Shown here one piece after another: positions 20,907-33,489 of a DNA stretch of 64,000 nucleotides. The notes below the pieces were generated by a model. It was not told the DNA's origin and searched no databases. It was given only the letters and a program-made list of their open reading frames with translations. The position numbers were made by a program, and so were the translations under genes. Within the stretch, counting starts at the first letter, position 1; each line of letters opens with the position of its first letter. Origin of the DNA: Hansfordia pulvinata (lineage: Eukaryota; Ascomycota; Sordariomycetes; Xylariales); assembly GCA_006538405.1 (NCBI GenBank), contig BJKQ01000002.1, forward strand, positions 1,240,001 through 1,304,000, written 5' to 3'.

Positions 20907-23900
20907 GGTGCTGTCTCGATCTCGCAGATAATGGGGGGAGGTCCCGTGAAGGGGGCTGTCGGTCGCCGCGACGCAGCGCTTCAGCAAAAGAGAGGCAGGG
21001 AGCAGACCGGCTCGGTCGAAAGCGAAATGGAAGCCGGAAGATCAGCCGGGGCAATGGAGCGGTGCAGGAGGTGCACCCATTAGATAACAAGGCGAGATCA
21101 AAGGTGCGCTGACTCGGACCAGCAATCTCTGATGTCGGTCGTGGGGGCGCCGAGGCTCGCTGCAGGAGAGAAAAAAAACAGAGAGAAAAGCTGTGAAGTT
21201 ATGCTCTGGTCGGGACGCGGGAAAAGGCAGGGCCAGATAATCAGGCGCGCGTGTGCGTGCGGGTGCGATGCGCCGGGCAGTGTGGCGAGCGGGTCAAGGG
21301 CTCCCTATCAATCGTGGCCCCGGGTGGAGGGCGTCCGGGTACTGGTGCCAGCACAGGCGCAATGGATGGCGCGCCGCGCTGTGCCGCGCCGAGCGGGCGC
21401 GAGGGCGGCCGCGAGCGAGCGACTGGTGCCGAGAGGGGCTGCGTGGCTATACAGAGACAGCTTCTCCGTCACGTCTGGGGCATGACCGGCTGTGCAATGC
21501 TTGCTGACTGGCTTCCGACGCCTCTGGTGGTGTCGCGGCGCCTGCGTGCGACGAGATGGACGTGCGCGTGTCCGCCGCTGCGACGTGTGCAGGGACGTGC
21601 CAGGGGCGTTCTGGCGCTCTGCTGGGATCTCGGGAGAGGGCCCGATCTGGAGGCGTTGGACCGGTGTTGGTGTTGGGGCGGAGTCGCTGGCGAGAAGGCC
21701 GGTCTGGAGTCGTGGGGCAGAGATTTGGGGACAAGAGAGAGACAGACAACCTCAGCCAGGCCCGAGTCGAAAAATGAATGCAGGCGGCGACGGCGGCGGC
21801 GGCGGCGGTGGTGGTAGCGGCGACAGGACCGGCAACCAAGCTCGGGCAGCTATGGGCGGGCGCGCGCCGCGTACGAGCAGAGAGAGACAGGGACAGGCGC
21901 AGGTACGAGGACACTCATCCGCCGCGCCCGGAATTAGGCGTACACATATGTACCTCTCACCTATTAGGTAGCCGGACTGATGAGCCCATAACAAATCACG
22001 TCGAATCCGTGAGGTCCAGTCCAGTGGGCAGCCGCATCCGGTGGATGTAACGCTTGCCAGCTTCTTTGCCTGGGAAGGTGCCTTACCTGGCAGCATCATG
22101 AAACGCCAATGAATGGCACTGTACGAATTGGATGGGATTACATAATCTTCACCATCGCGTAAGGTAGGTATGATATCCAGGTAGAGTGCCACGGATTTGA
22201 GAGGTAAGAGGTGCACGGATCTATTCTGTTCATGTATTCCAATCGACCGAATGTACATAGCCAGTGCCTAATACCCTGGTGGGCAGTGTTCCGTATGATC
22301 AGCAGGCCTTGCCTTTACTGCATTGCAGCGCCCGGCAACAGATGGGCAGCTCGGACATTTGCTTTTCCATCATCTCGAGATCCGATGCTGCTTGTCCAAC
22401 ACAGCGCCTCTGGAATCTTGTCGCGGCGGAATCGCAAGCGGCTTGTAGGCATATGACGTACAGCGCTACAATAGGTCTCATACAGGGACTCGACAGTGGC
22501 GCTGCCCATCAGGGAACTGTAGTCACATGTTAGCGAGGCGAGTTGTCTCTTGGGCGCAGTAGCTTGCCAGTCTCGTCAAAACCCGTAGTCGAGAACGCCA
22601 GTCTCAAGATGACGGACAGAGCAGTGCTCGCAGGCGCCCACCAGGCGTTTGCACCGTCAATGTCGGCGCTGACCACTGTGCAAGTACCGAGGCAGGTCGC
22701 GAAGAGCCATCGGGATGACACTCGATGTCGAATGTGGCAACTGGAGACGTTGCACTTACCTGGACTGTGGGATCAATATGTGATATTGCTGGGTCAACAA
22801 CATCTCGGTACGTGCATGCCTGAGCAGAACGGCCTGCCTGGGATACGCACCTTTCGATGTCCAAGCTGGGCTCTTTCACGGTGCGGAGCTTGTGCAGGTG
22901 AGAGGTTACGGTGTCCCTCGAGGATAATAATACACCGTCTTGGCAGATGTATCCGCCGCAAGAAGGGATTGACATCGTCTTCGTCTCCAGATCCCAGAGT
23001 CTAGATTGTCGGGCTTTTGCTGTTTGCTCACGCAGCCACGCCGTCACGACAAGATCGGATTCGGAAATGTTGGAATGGTCTCTCTAAACTTCATGGTTGT
23101 GCACATCCTCCCGTCGCCTGTTGGGCAGAGCACACGCAGTAGGTAGCTTCGGCACCAGACCTCGCCTGGTATACTGCACGTCATCGTCTTGTCTAGAGGA
23201 GACGGCGGGTGGGCAGCCGGGTCACGGAGAAGGCTGACGTACCTGCGTCGCGTTGTCGTCTGAACCTAAACTCAGCACCGAATGGACGGGACCATCAGGT
23301 CTGTCGGGTGCCGCGCCCAATCAGTCATGTACTTCCATTGACGAAGGGCACGTACCTATGACCGATTCCATGGATTGGACCTGACATCCAGTGTGTCCAC
23401 GGATCAGTCTTATTAGTTCGGGGTGTGCGAGTGTGCGGGTGTGCCAGGCTGAACCGTGGATGGCTGTGGCGGTGCAGTATCCTCGGTGCGGCGGTCGTTC
23501 CTGCCTGCGTCCAGATAGACAGCGCCTGAGGAAGCTGCGCACAATCACCCGACATCGTTGACCAGATCGAACCCTCCCAATACAACATCAACCCTGGAGC
23601 TGCTCATCATCCATCCCTGTGCGTTTGAGTCCAGCTGCCCAGGTGTACGGCACCAATTGAAGAGATTCGTCGGGTACGTATCGCTTGACCATCTGGCAAT
23701 GGTGACAGATCTTGAACCGAAAGACGGGATCAACCAAGTCAAAGTGCGCAGGTGCATCATATCCTGGCCTCCCGTTGGCCCGAACCCAAATGCCATTCGG
23801 ATGAATACCCTGCATACCGCGTTGCTCGTTTTCTCAGATCTTGGATGACGTTGGTTTCCCCGCTGATATGTTTTCACAGTCAACCAGGGACGTCCACTTT

Positions 23901-26900
23901 CTCGTCGAAGTCTTCCAGGTCGTAACTCGGGCAGCAGCAGTGTGATGATATCGAACTTGTCAAGAGGCCACATCAGGGACATGAACTCGTCAAGAGGGAG
24001 CGGGCGGCTGCTCTTTGACAGAATCCTCAAGACAAGCACCTGCCCATGACTGGCCGAGGTCCGATCTCAGTCGCGTCGGTTGGATGACCTCTTCTGCGGC
24101 CACTGTCCCATCGTCGGCAGAAGACGCCTAGAGTTCGCCTGTTAAGACAGATTTGAAAGCCACAAACCAAGCCAGAGCCTCAAGGCAAGCCGTCGTCGTC
24201 GAGCTCGCAGCAGAAACAGCCAGTCGTTACCCAAAACTCCGCGCTCAGCCCCGCCCAGGTCATTGCCAACGTGTGGGCAGAAGATGGACGCCGCGTCCGG
24301 ACATATAAGTGCAGCGACCACTCGAACCCTTGTGTCGTATTCCTTGCAGTGTATTCCACTCTACTCGTAAGTTGCCGGTCTGGAATGCAGAATCGGCAGG
24401 ATGGCGAGCTTTCGGCGGGGGTGGGTCTCCTATGAGATGCTGCCAACTGGCGGTGCATACGGGAGCCCCCTTCAGCGTACCCGGTCGGCATTCGAGTGGG
24501 CGAAAGGGCGGTAAAGAAAGATTGAAAAGCAAGTCGGATCCATTGATTTCTCGGGGATCCCGCAACTTCTTATTCCCATCCGACCCTTACACGCCCTGCC
24601 TTGCTGCGGCGGCGAAAAAGGCGCCGCCCTGTCCACCCGCCTGCCACTTATCGTCGACCATGTGGCCGACCGACACCTGCGGCTCCAGCCCATGGCGCGT
24701 GTGACGAACGCATGATCCGTGCTTGCCCGAACCTCGACGCGCACTCGCCGATGCCGTGATTGGCGAGCCAGCAGCAGCCGCCAGCCAGTCGGCTGGCCCC
24801 CAGCTCAGGTCACCATCGGGGCCCTGCTCTATGTGAGGAGCCGGACGACTGCAGAGACAGCGAAGCAGCACAACATTGCCCAATGACGCGCAAGAAGCGC
24901 TCTGCGATACGTTTCCCCATGCTGGCCATACGAAAACGCGGGCGGACAGTCGCCTACACACTAAAATACCCTCCTTCGTCGACCGACCTTGGAGTGGGAC
25001 CTGCCATGGTCCCTACCACGTTAGAGAGCGACTCGCCGTTAGCTCGAGCACGGGCCCCCCAGTTGTGCGTGTTTGTGTGTGGGTGTGCGTGCATGCGTGC
25101 CGTCGTTGTGTGCGGGTAGGACGCAAGCAAGTGCGCAAGTGACAGGTCGGCCCAAGGAGACTTGTCACTCACCTTGCGGCCTCAGGACGGCGCAGAACAA
25201 GAGTGCGAGTGGGTTCGCCCAGGACGGCAGAGGCTCGAGGGACTGCTCACAAAAAAAACAAAAACACAGGTCAGGCGACTTGTCGTCCGCAGATGCCCAG
25301 GAGGCTGGCCGACGGGATTGGCTCGCTGGTAACGAGCTAGAAAGCTAGAACCGGCCGCGCATCTGCATGAGGACCAAAGCTGCATGCTCCCAGGCCACCC
25401 TCGTGCACACCTTGGATCCGTTTCCACTGGTGCTCCCTCCCTGCCGCCCCGGGCTGATGGCTGGCTATGCACGGAGGGTGAGGGGGCAGGGGCGTCTCTA
25501 CTCGCATGCGCGCAAGGTTACTGGGCGCGAGTGGCTTGCGCTGTGAGCAGATGACCTCAGCCGAGTGGATGCCGTTGTGGGTGAGGCGACGAGAGGGCGC
25601 TGTCGAGAGGCGTCCTTAGCCGCGGTGAGAGGGTTGCAGTGCTCCAGTTCACACGCACACGCACACATACACAGACACGAGCACACCCACAGAGAGTGGT
25701 GCGTGTATGTGTAAGAGAGAGACACGCGAACCTGAACAGATACACACAACCACGAGGTACACGGTACTGACCTTCCCCCTCTGAGAACCCTCCGCCGACA
25801 GGGCCGCTCTTATCACACCCGACCTCACGTTCAGTTGGGCTGATCCCGTTTGCGTTGTCATCAGTCCCGCTTGGCTGCGCCCAGGCCCGGCCCAGTCTAC
25901 GCTGCATAGCAGCGCATCGTCTTGGGGGCCCATCGGCCCGCATGCGCGAGATACGAGTAGCCGCGCTGCGGCGGGCAGAGACAGAGAGAGTTGATGAGAG
26001 AGCAGCGGCAGCACCAGCACCAGAGGCAGCACCAGCAGCAGGGAGCCCTGCGCTCCCTGCGCTCCCGGTAGTGCTACTAGACCAGCATCTGCCAAGCGCC
26101 GCTCGCAGGCGCAGATTGTGAGGTCAGACCCGGGAGCGGGTGAGCGGGACCCTCGCAGCTCTGGGGCTGTTTCACAGCCCTGTCAATGTCGGCCTTAGTC
26201 CAGACTAGCCGTGATAAAGAGCCCTCTCTTGCAGGCCCCGGCATTGGGCATGCTGCTGGGTTGGGAAAACGCGCGAGGCGATCAGTCCCGGCCGCCCCCG
26301 CAGGACCTCATTGTTTCTGCTCCGTACCAATAAGCAGGCGCTGCAGGAGACGAGCACGGGAGCCGCTACGAATGGACCACGAGTGAACCAGCGGGCGGGC
26401 TTGCTGACCCAGCTGTGACATTACATTGGGGGGGGGGGCTCGGCTCTTGTCGCGATTGACCAGTGTGATGGATGCTTATTGCCAGTACCGGGGGCGGGGG
26501 CCAGGTCCAGGTTGATGATGGACAGGATGGACGGCCAAAGCACACGAACACGACAGACAGACAAGGGCAAGGAGGCCAACCCCAACCCCAGCTCGACCAG
26601 ACACCCAGACCCCCGGGCCAGTATGGTTGGTTCGTCGGCAGGTCATCGTCGACCCCGGCCGCGATCAACGGCCCCGGCTGGCCGACTACGAGTACAGTAC
26701 GGTTTGGCACGGATGCCTATCTACTCGTACGTACCTTGCCTACATACCTCCTTGCCTACTAGGTACGGACGAGGTAGCTTGTGCCTCCATTCCGCCCGCC
26801 CATGACCCCTCCCTCTCCCCATCCTCGTCGACCGTACGAGCACACAATGCTTTACCGGTCAGGCCCCACCGAGCTTGCCGACTAACTACGGACACATGCG

Positions 26901-28097
26901 AGGTTGTGCTCGTACACCAGGAAACATCAACAACGATGCGTGGCCCCACTGCCCACGACAAGCAACCAGAAGAGAAGCCTGCCAGGACACCGTCTCCTGG
27001 CGGCCAGGCCAGGCGGGCGGTGGTCGACGCGCCTCACTCGGCTGCCGACTGTCGCCGTAAGGCAGAACGGCCAACTCGAGTCCAGTTCAGTCGAGTCCAT
27101 GACTCTGACCTTGGACCCTGCCTCGCTGGGCGTTGAAGACAAGCCTTTTGCGGCGTCAGGTAACATGGCACGCATAGGTGCCGCCAGAGGTTCGGTTAGA
27201 TAGCTCGGTCTGACTAGTCCGCCTGGGCCCCGGGATCCCTCTGGCTGGCCCTGGTCATTCAATAGCCACGGCCCCATCATAGTGGAGGCCCGGCGAGCCC
27301 AGCGAGAGGAGAGTCATCACTGCTGCTGGCCCCGAGGCGTGGAGGCGTGGCAGCGCGCAGCCGGTAGGCAGGTAGCCTCCAGCTCCCAGACCAGACTAAT
27401 AGCTCACCCCCCAGTCCGTCCGCGGGTCCCTGGACCACGGCCTCCCACGGCCTCGCCCGGGGGATCGTCCTCGCGCCCTCTTAAGTCAGGTCCCGCAGAC
27501 GCGGCCCCATCGAGCCTCTCTCGAGCCCTTCCTCTCTCGAGCCGCCTGGGTCTGCGTCTGCATCTGCGTCTGCGTCTGCTGGCTGCCCTACCTGGCCTGT
27601 ACGACTGGCTGACTGACTGACTGACTGGTCGCTGCTGTCCGTCCGAGACCCTGGCCCTGCTCTGGTTCGATCCGTCCCAGACCTCTGCCGCCGACGCGCG
27701 CCTCGTCTGTGCCAGGGCGTCTGCTGAGGGCTGCCAGTCCAAGTACGAGCACTCACTACTCCCTGCCCTGTTACATTGCCCTGCCTTACCTTGCCGCCTA
27801 TCGTCACTCGACGACCCGATTGGAGCTTTATCCCTCTTCCACGTTCGCTCCCCTACCTCGAACCATCGCTGCGCGCTATTGGCCTGTCTGTCGTGATTCT
27901 TGTCGCCTATACTTTCCTTCGTCGTTCGTTCACATGCTGTTTCCTATCCCCGACCCGTGCTTTTGCCCTCCCGCCCCTAAGCAGCCAACAGTCTTACACG
28001 TTGAGCCCTTTTCTCTCTGATGAGTAAACCCTCGAGGCCCGGTCTCTCTCGCTCCCCCACCTCCCCCCCTTCCGCCCTGCGGGCAAATAAGCCCGCA
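20907..28097. other. 7.2 kb sparse region between SET2 and the AT-hook gene
   Basis: The divergent promoters of SET2 and the 28098 gene lie at the two ends. The last 400 bp before 28098 are pyrimidine-rich and look like a leader. Between them lie CA runs near 25650-25690, GT-rich DNA near 25065-25110, a G11 tract at 26428-26438, CTGA repeats near 27608-27626 and several TACGAGTA half-sites (26689, 26718, 27744). Apart from the weak candidate at 22530-24120, no frame is convincing. Confidence 0.55.
22530..24120 (-). pseudogene. Possible decayed or unusually spliced gene, identity unknown
   Basis: Several minus-strand segments in different frames read more like protein than the surrounding DNA. 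Examples are a segment near 24118-23990 (ADDGTVAAEEVIQPTRLRS), one near 24000-23890 (LPLDEFMSLMWPLDKFD), one near 23815-23590 (FRFKICHHCQMVKRYVPDES), one near 23065-22860 (LWDLETKTMSIPSCGGYIC), and one near 22720-22530. Possible splice signals exist (a TAG acceptor near 23085, a GTGCGT near 22850, a GTAAGT near 22760), but I could not join the segments into one continuous product. No family is recognised. It may be a decayed gene, a gene carrying assembly indels like those seen elsewhere in the window, or chance. Confidence 0.25.
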
Positions 28098-29239
28098 ATG
28101 GACGCCAACTTCTCGGACGACGAAAAGGTTCGTTTCCCAATCCCACAACCCGCCCGCCCGCCAGGCTCCCGCGGCAAGCAGTGCTAACCAGTGTGGCACG
28201 TCTCCCAGAGATTCGTCTTGGGTGAGATTATCAAAGTCAGCTCTTTGGACATTTCGACAGTCGTCGACTTTATTAGGGCACACAATGTCGAGCCCAACTG
28301 GATGTCGATGCAACTTCCTGGTGGTAAGTCGAGCCCCTGGCGTGCGCGGGACAATCCGTGGGCGGGCTGACTGACTAATAAACTTGGGATAGGCCGCAAC
28401 ATGCACCAGTGTTATGGCGCCGTCGAAAACATGTTCCGGGCTAAATACCCGCCCCCGAACCTGACGACCCTAAAGCGCAAATCTCTCGGCGACCTGGAGC
28501 ACCCCGCAAAGAAGCCGGCGAATGCGGCGGGCCCGGAACCTACTGTGCCCGGAGCGCGGGTGATTCAACCTCGGCCCCCTCCGAACGGCTTGCCCCCGCC
28601 GCGCCCAGCAGCGGTGGCGCCCGGTCGTTGACGGCTTCGGGAAAGAAGCGTGGCCGCCCTTCGCGGGCGGACAAGGAAGCACAAGCGCGCGCTGCCTATG
28701 GGAGAACAACCGACTACCCGCCCATCACGGCTGCTCCCCTGGCTCCCATAGCCATCCAACCTCATCGAGACCCTTTCCCACCGGCATCCAACTACGAGAC
28801 TGTGGGACCGTCGTCTATCGATCAGAGACCGAAACACCACCCGCGACCCTCGATGAGTGACAGCAATCCATCATCAGCTGGCCCTTACCCCATTGCTTCG
28901 CCGGCTTCCACAGTAGGGACACCTCGCGCGATGCCCGACCCCGCAGACCACGGCGAAAAGCCCAATACCTCACCTCGGGACCCTGGGCATTTGCACTCAC
29001 GATCGCCTCCTATCCTTCCTCGCTTGTACGCGCCGTCCTCCCAGCCTCCAACGCTTTCGCCAATCCAGAGTCGAGGACCGCCCCCGCCCCCGCTGCAGCA
29101 CATGAACAAGCTGCCGCCCTACGAGGCGTACCGCGTACAGGATCCCATTTTCCCGGACAGAAACAGACCTTCGACTTCCGCCGAGCAGTCTCCTCAACAG
29201 TCGCAACATCACTCGACTTCGATAACCAATCGCACGTGA
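28098..29239 (+). CDS. AT-hook / Myb-SANT-like DNA-binding protein (one apparent frame break)
   Basis: Exons are 28098-28127, 28209-28323 and 28393-29239. The introns are 28128-28208 (GTTCGT...CAG) and 28324-28392 (GTAAGT...TAG). The first 65 residues (MDANFSDDEKRFVLGEIIK..., NWMSMQLPGGRNMHQCYG) look like a small Myb/SANT-type helical domain. A proline-rich linker follows, then an AT-hook-like basic stretch GKKRGRPSRADKE and a disordered Pro/Ser-rich tail. The frame carrying the N-terminal domain stops at 28631. The AT-hook and tail are in the frame reached by adding one base within the C/G-rich stretch at about 28590-28610, which brings the spliced length to 993 nt (330 residues). No intron of suitable length and phase explains the shift. 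A nuclear DNA-binding or chromatin role is inferred from the AT-hook; no specific name is justified. Confidence 0.75.
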
Positions 29240-30735
29240 TGCAGCGATGCCGGCGCATGGCTCTCAAGCTCTTATCACATACCTGACGACTCACTCCACA
29301 CGGGGCGCGGGCCGGCAGGGCGGTTTTTTCATCTCACTGATCTTGGATTCGAGCATGATTTTGATATCAACGATTTGCAAATTTGAGGCTCCGTGCTGGG
29401 CCTCTCTTTGATACCCCTTTTGCGGCTCTATTTCCAAAAGTCGTCGCTAGGATAATACCGATCTCGCCCCGATCGACGCTGTCAGAGATCTTTAATCGTC
29501 TAATTCAGGTGCGCCCTTCGCCGGTTGCGACGCCGGTTGCGAGGGCCATTGGATATTCCCGGGGCATGTTCCCCTACTCCCTTTTCACACTTTCTCATCT
29601 TACTGTCCGAAAATCGGCATACACAGACTCGCACAGAGCAATCTGTCATTTACTCGCAAGCAAGCGAAAGCACGGGATTCTTGCGAGAAAAAGAAAAAAA
29701 AACGAAAAAAAAACAGGCCAAACTCGAACATGACCCATGGCGTTCAGAAAGGGACAACCTGCATGGCATAGCTTTCCTTTCATGAACTGGTATGTAAATC
29801 ACGACAAACTGTGCTGGTTTCTGAGGCGTTCAAATGATTTCTACTACAAATACTTGACACACCCTGGACGGGATACGAGACTCGTGATGGGCAAGAGTGT
29901 GGGGGCCGGAGGGTTGCGGGGGCCGCTAATTGGAGCGCGCTACATCAGAGGCGGGTGGCGAAGGGAGGGCGGACATGACAATGGCAACGCATGGGGCAGG
30001 GGGAGGGTGGTCACGATCATGGCACGAACATGTATGACGCACTTGAGTGTACGTTGAAAATGACCCGAACACGTTTCCCATGTGAAGATTGACATCACAA
30101 AGCGATCCAGGAGCCGAGCCTTCCGAGAAACAAGGTGTTGTGATTCTGTCTTGGTGCCGGGTGTCTACGGACAGGTTTCAAGGGGCGAGCCCACAAGGAA
30201 GACGACATGTCTCAGGGCCTGTCGGATGACCGCCATATACGCACCCATAAGATCGTGAGGCTGAGTGTACGATGTCTGTCTGCGCCGAAGACATGCAGGA
30301 AGAGGGACATGCCAAACCAAGCACCCTCGACGCTGAAGAAAGTCCTGGCAACAAAGGCGAACGAGGAGTTGACGCAGCTCGTTCGGTTGCATACGACGCG
30401 GGCAGGGCTGCAAGAGCAGCGTCAGCTCTGTACGCAGGGATCCGGGCCAGCACGTCTCCGGACTAGAGGTGACACCGCCACAACGTTCTTCAGAAGAACG
30501 AAGTTGTGGGCGGTACCGACGACCGTCCTGACCCAGTCGCCTGAATGATGGGCAATGAGATGCGCCATGGAATGTACCAGACCCAATCAGCTGTGGTCAT
30601 AGAGGTTGTATGTTTGATGTGTACCTGTTACGTATGACGAGGCGCACGTTGGGCGGAAAGGTGCTGACCACACATGCCCCGGCACCCGGAAATCCGTCAT
30701 CTCCGGCCATGGTTACGAGTGACCACGGGGCTTCG
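29240..30735. other. Convergent 3' flank of the AT-hook and BMT5-like genes
   Basis: This contains an A-rich patch (about 29690-29715) and otherwise mixed sequence. Short open frames between 30165 and 30550 overlap on both strands and carry no recognisable motif. Confidence 0.55.
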
Positions 30736-31964
30736 TCAGTCGTCATCCGAGTCGCTGTCCTGGCCTCTGCGCCGCTTGCCGCCGCCGCCGCCGGTGGGGG
30801 TGGTGACCGGGGGATCGTCCTTGCGGACAAAGACGTAGCTGCGCGCGGGCCTCTCCTCGCCCCTCCACCCGGTCTCGGAGGGGGCGCCGGCGCCGGCGTG
30901 GGTGCGGACGACGCCAGGGTGCGGGCGTGGCGGTACCCCGGGTAGGCGGCGGCGCGGAAGCGGAAGCTGCGCTCGAGGCGCAGGCCGCCGGCGTGGCGGG
31001 CGAGGTCGCGGACGTTCCACAGGGTGTAGGGCTCGCCCTCGAACAGGGTGACGACGACCTGGCCGCGGGCGGCCAGCGAGGGCAGGGCGCGCCGGAAGAA
31101 GGCGACGAGCATCTCCTGATTGTAGCGCACCTGGCGGTTCACGTCGGTGCTCTTGCCGCCCACGTGCGGGAAGTTGAAGATGATTCGGTCCATCAGCCCC
31201 CCCGGCCGCCGCCGCCGCCGCTACTGCTGCCCTGGTCGTCGTGGCCGTTTTCTTTTTCTTTTCTCGTGTCGCGCCCGGGCTTGTTTCCGTCTTGGTCATG
31301 CTCGTCATCGTCATCGTCGTCGTCGTCGTCGTCTTCGCGGTCGCTAGCGTCTTCGTTCCCCCCCGGTTTTCCTTCGCGCCTGGTCTGACCTCCCTCCCTC
31401 CTCCCCGCCTCCCCTTCTCCTCCTCACTCTTGTTCTTATTCTTGCCGTTCTTCCTCCCCCTCCTCCTCCTGCCGCCGGGCGCGAACGGCTTCATGGTCGT
31501 CGCGTCGACGCCGTACAGCACGCGGCAGCCGTCCTCGGCCTCGACGCGGGCGGCGTTCTCGGCCGCCTGCGGGTACTTCTCGGCCAGCTCCCGGGGGCCC
31601 TTCTCGAGCACGGTGGCGGTGACGTCGGCGCAGCAGTGGTGGTCGACCAGCGACGCGGCGAAGCTGAGGTCGCCGTCGCCCACGAGCAGGATGCGGTGCT
31701 CGGGCGCGAAGGGGATGGTCGGCGGGTGCTCGGTGGCGGCGGCGGAGGGGGCTTTCGTCGTCGTCGTCGTCGTCGTTGCCGTCGCCTTGCCAGCGCTGCT
31801 CATGTTGCTGCTGCCTCCCCCCTTGCTGCTGCTCTTGGCGGGTTTGGTGTTGGTGGTCGTGTTGGCGCGCCCGGGCGGGCCCCCTTTGCCCTTCCCTCTG
31901 CCGGCGCCGGCGCCCTTGGGGCCGGCGGCTTGCCCGGGGCGACCTTGCGGCGCTTGCCGCCCAT
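30736..31964 (-). CDS. BMT5: 25S rRNA (uridine-N3)-methyltransferase, BMT5-like (three apparent frame breaks)
   Basis: The start MGGKRRKVAPGKP at 31964 is typical of fungal BMT5-like proteins. The Rossmann SAM-binding segment HRILLVGDGDLSFAASLV lies near residue 95, followed by TATVLEKG and VLYGVDAT. The second signature, IIFNFPHVGGKSTDVNRQ, lies near residue 262, and the C-terminus carries SYVFVRK and an acidic SDSDDD end. These parts sit in different frames. Three single-base changes are needed: one added C near 31930, one G removed in the seven-base run at 31197-31203, and one added G near 30925 (CTGGCGTC to CTGGGCGTC). The result is 409 residues. The family methylates U2634 of yeast 25S rRNA in the nucleolus. 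A 100-residue Thr/Lys/Gly-rich insert separates the two catalytic halves. Its high content of GTC/GAC repeats makes its exact length uncertain, and an undetected intron there cannot be excluded. Confidence 0.82.
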
Positions 31965-33477
31965 GGGGATGACAGAGTGTGCGGGTCGGGGCACACGGTG
32001 GTGCGTCTCGGGGGAAGCGCCGTCTCTTCTCTTTCCCCTTGGCTGGCGGTGTCGTAAGGGTTGCGCCGCCGCCGTCGTCCTCGTCGTCGTCTCGGTCGCG
32101 GTCGCGGTCGTCTTGCGGAGCTTGTGATTGGTTGGCCCGGAGCGAGGGAGGACACGGAGCCGGCCACGCGGCGCCGGCAGCGGAGCTGACTTTTTTTTGT
32201 CCGGGGGTTGGTGGTTGATGTAGGTTACTCGTACAGGTTTTATGGGCCTGGCTCTACCTCTCCGTACGAGTACTACCAACCTTGATGTACTCCACTAGGT
32301 ATCCTCGAGATTTGGTGGATGTGCACCACCTGCACCTGACAATGGATGCATTCAATGTCCCGCAAAGGCGGAAACCCCGCAACGCTGATAGGCTGAAAGT
32401 CCAGTCCGGCGCAATGATGCGCAGCCGGACACGCCAGGCTGAATGCCTTGGTCTTCATTCAATGGATGCCAGTGTCCATAAGGTTGGGTGTACACAACAT
32501 GCGTTAAGTAATGTTGCCATTACTCCGTGGATCGCACCAGGACATACCTAAGTACAGATTGAAGTGGTTACCACTGAAGTCGGACTGGGCCGTACCTAAG
32601 GACCTGACATCAGCCTCTACGAGTAGACCAGGTACCTAGAGGATGTATTCCTGCTGGGTGTACGAGTAATGGGCACAGAGTACGGGTAGAGCGGGACTCC
32701 ACCGGCCCGGGCCTGCGGCGTCCTCAAAGCGGTAATCTGCTGAGTTCCGGACTGACTGGGGAGGACCCAGTTGTCCAGTTTGCGCCAGGCGGATACCGTC
32801 GTTGGGGTTTGAAGTGCGAGTACCTTTTATTAGCACCTCAGGTACCTCGAGCAGATAGCCATGGCAGCGGCGGGAATTGTGGGTCAGGCTCTTAGGTCAG
32901 CTGTGCCCGAAACTCGATCAGGTGGCAAAATGTCGTGATATGATAGTACCAGAATATACGGCCCCAGATGACAGTGTGAGTGCTGTTAGTGGGTGTGCCA
33001 GTTCATGGCCTCCGCGCTGGCAAGCCGTGCGGCTGGTTCTTGCAGGCGAAGGAGAGAGCCTGCAGGTGAATTGATCGGACGGTCCCAGTCGAAAGAACGG
33101 GTACTCTAGTGCGTGCTCCGGGAATGCCCTTTGATTTCCTGCCCGGCCAAAGTCGTGCCAGCAAGCCGCCCGGGGCGAGAACCCATCCATGGCGGATGGC
33201 TTCGTGCTACCTACTCTCTGCGGGTGTCTGCTTGCAGACGCCCGCAGGACGAATCAGGTGGCCCAGCAGGCGCAAACCTATCAAAAGCAGGTCACACAGA
33301 CTCGGGCGGGCAGGGCGGTTCGCTGCTGGCCGTCGATTGACTACCTACCTACCAGGTAGATGGGGATCTCCTTCTTCTCTTCCCTCATTTATTGCTTAGA
33401 GGGCGCGTCTTGTCGAGTCGAATGCTCCCAGATTATTCAATCGCCCTGTCGCGGCCGTGTTGCCGACATGAGGCGTA

Positions 33478-33489
33478 CGAGTACTCGTG
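33478..33489. repeat. Copy of TACGAGTACTCGTA palindrome family
   Basis: A 12-bp perfect palindrome, ACGAGTACTCGT, sits inside the longer imperfect GTACGAGTACTCGTGC. It is in noncoding DNA. Confidence 0.7.

Noticed and set aside
27640..27690. GGTTCGATCC, a tRNA B-box lookalike
   Set aside because: There is no A-box at the right distance and no cloverleaf pairing around it. No tRNA gene was seen anywhere in the window.
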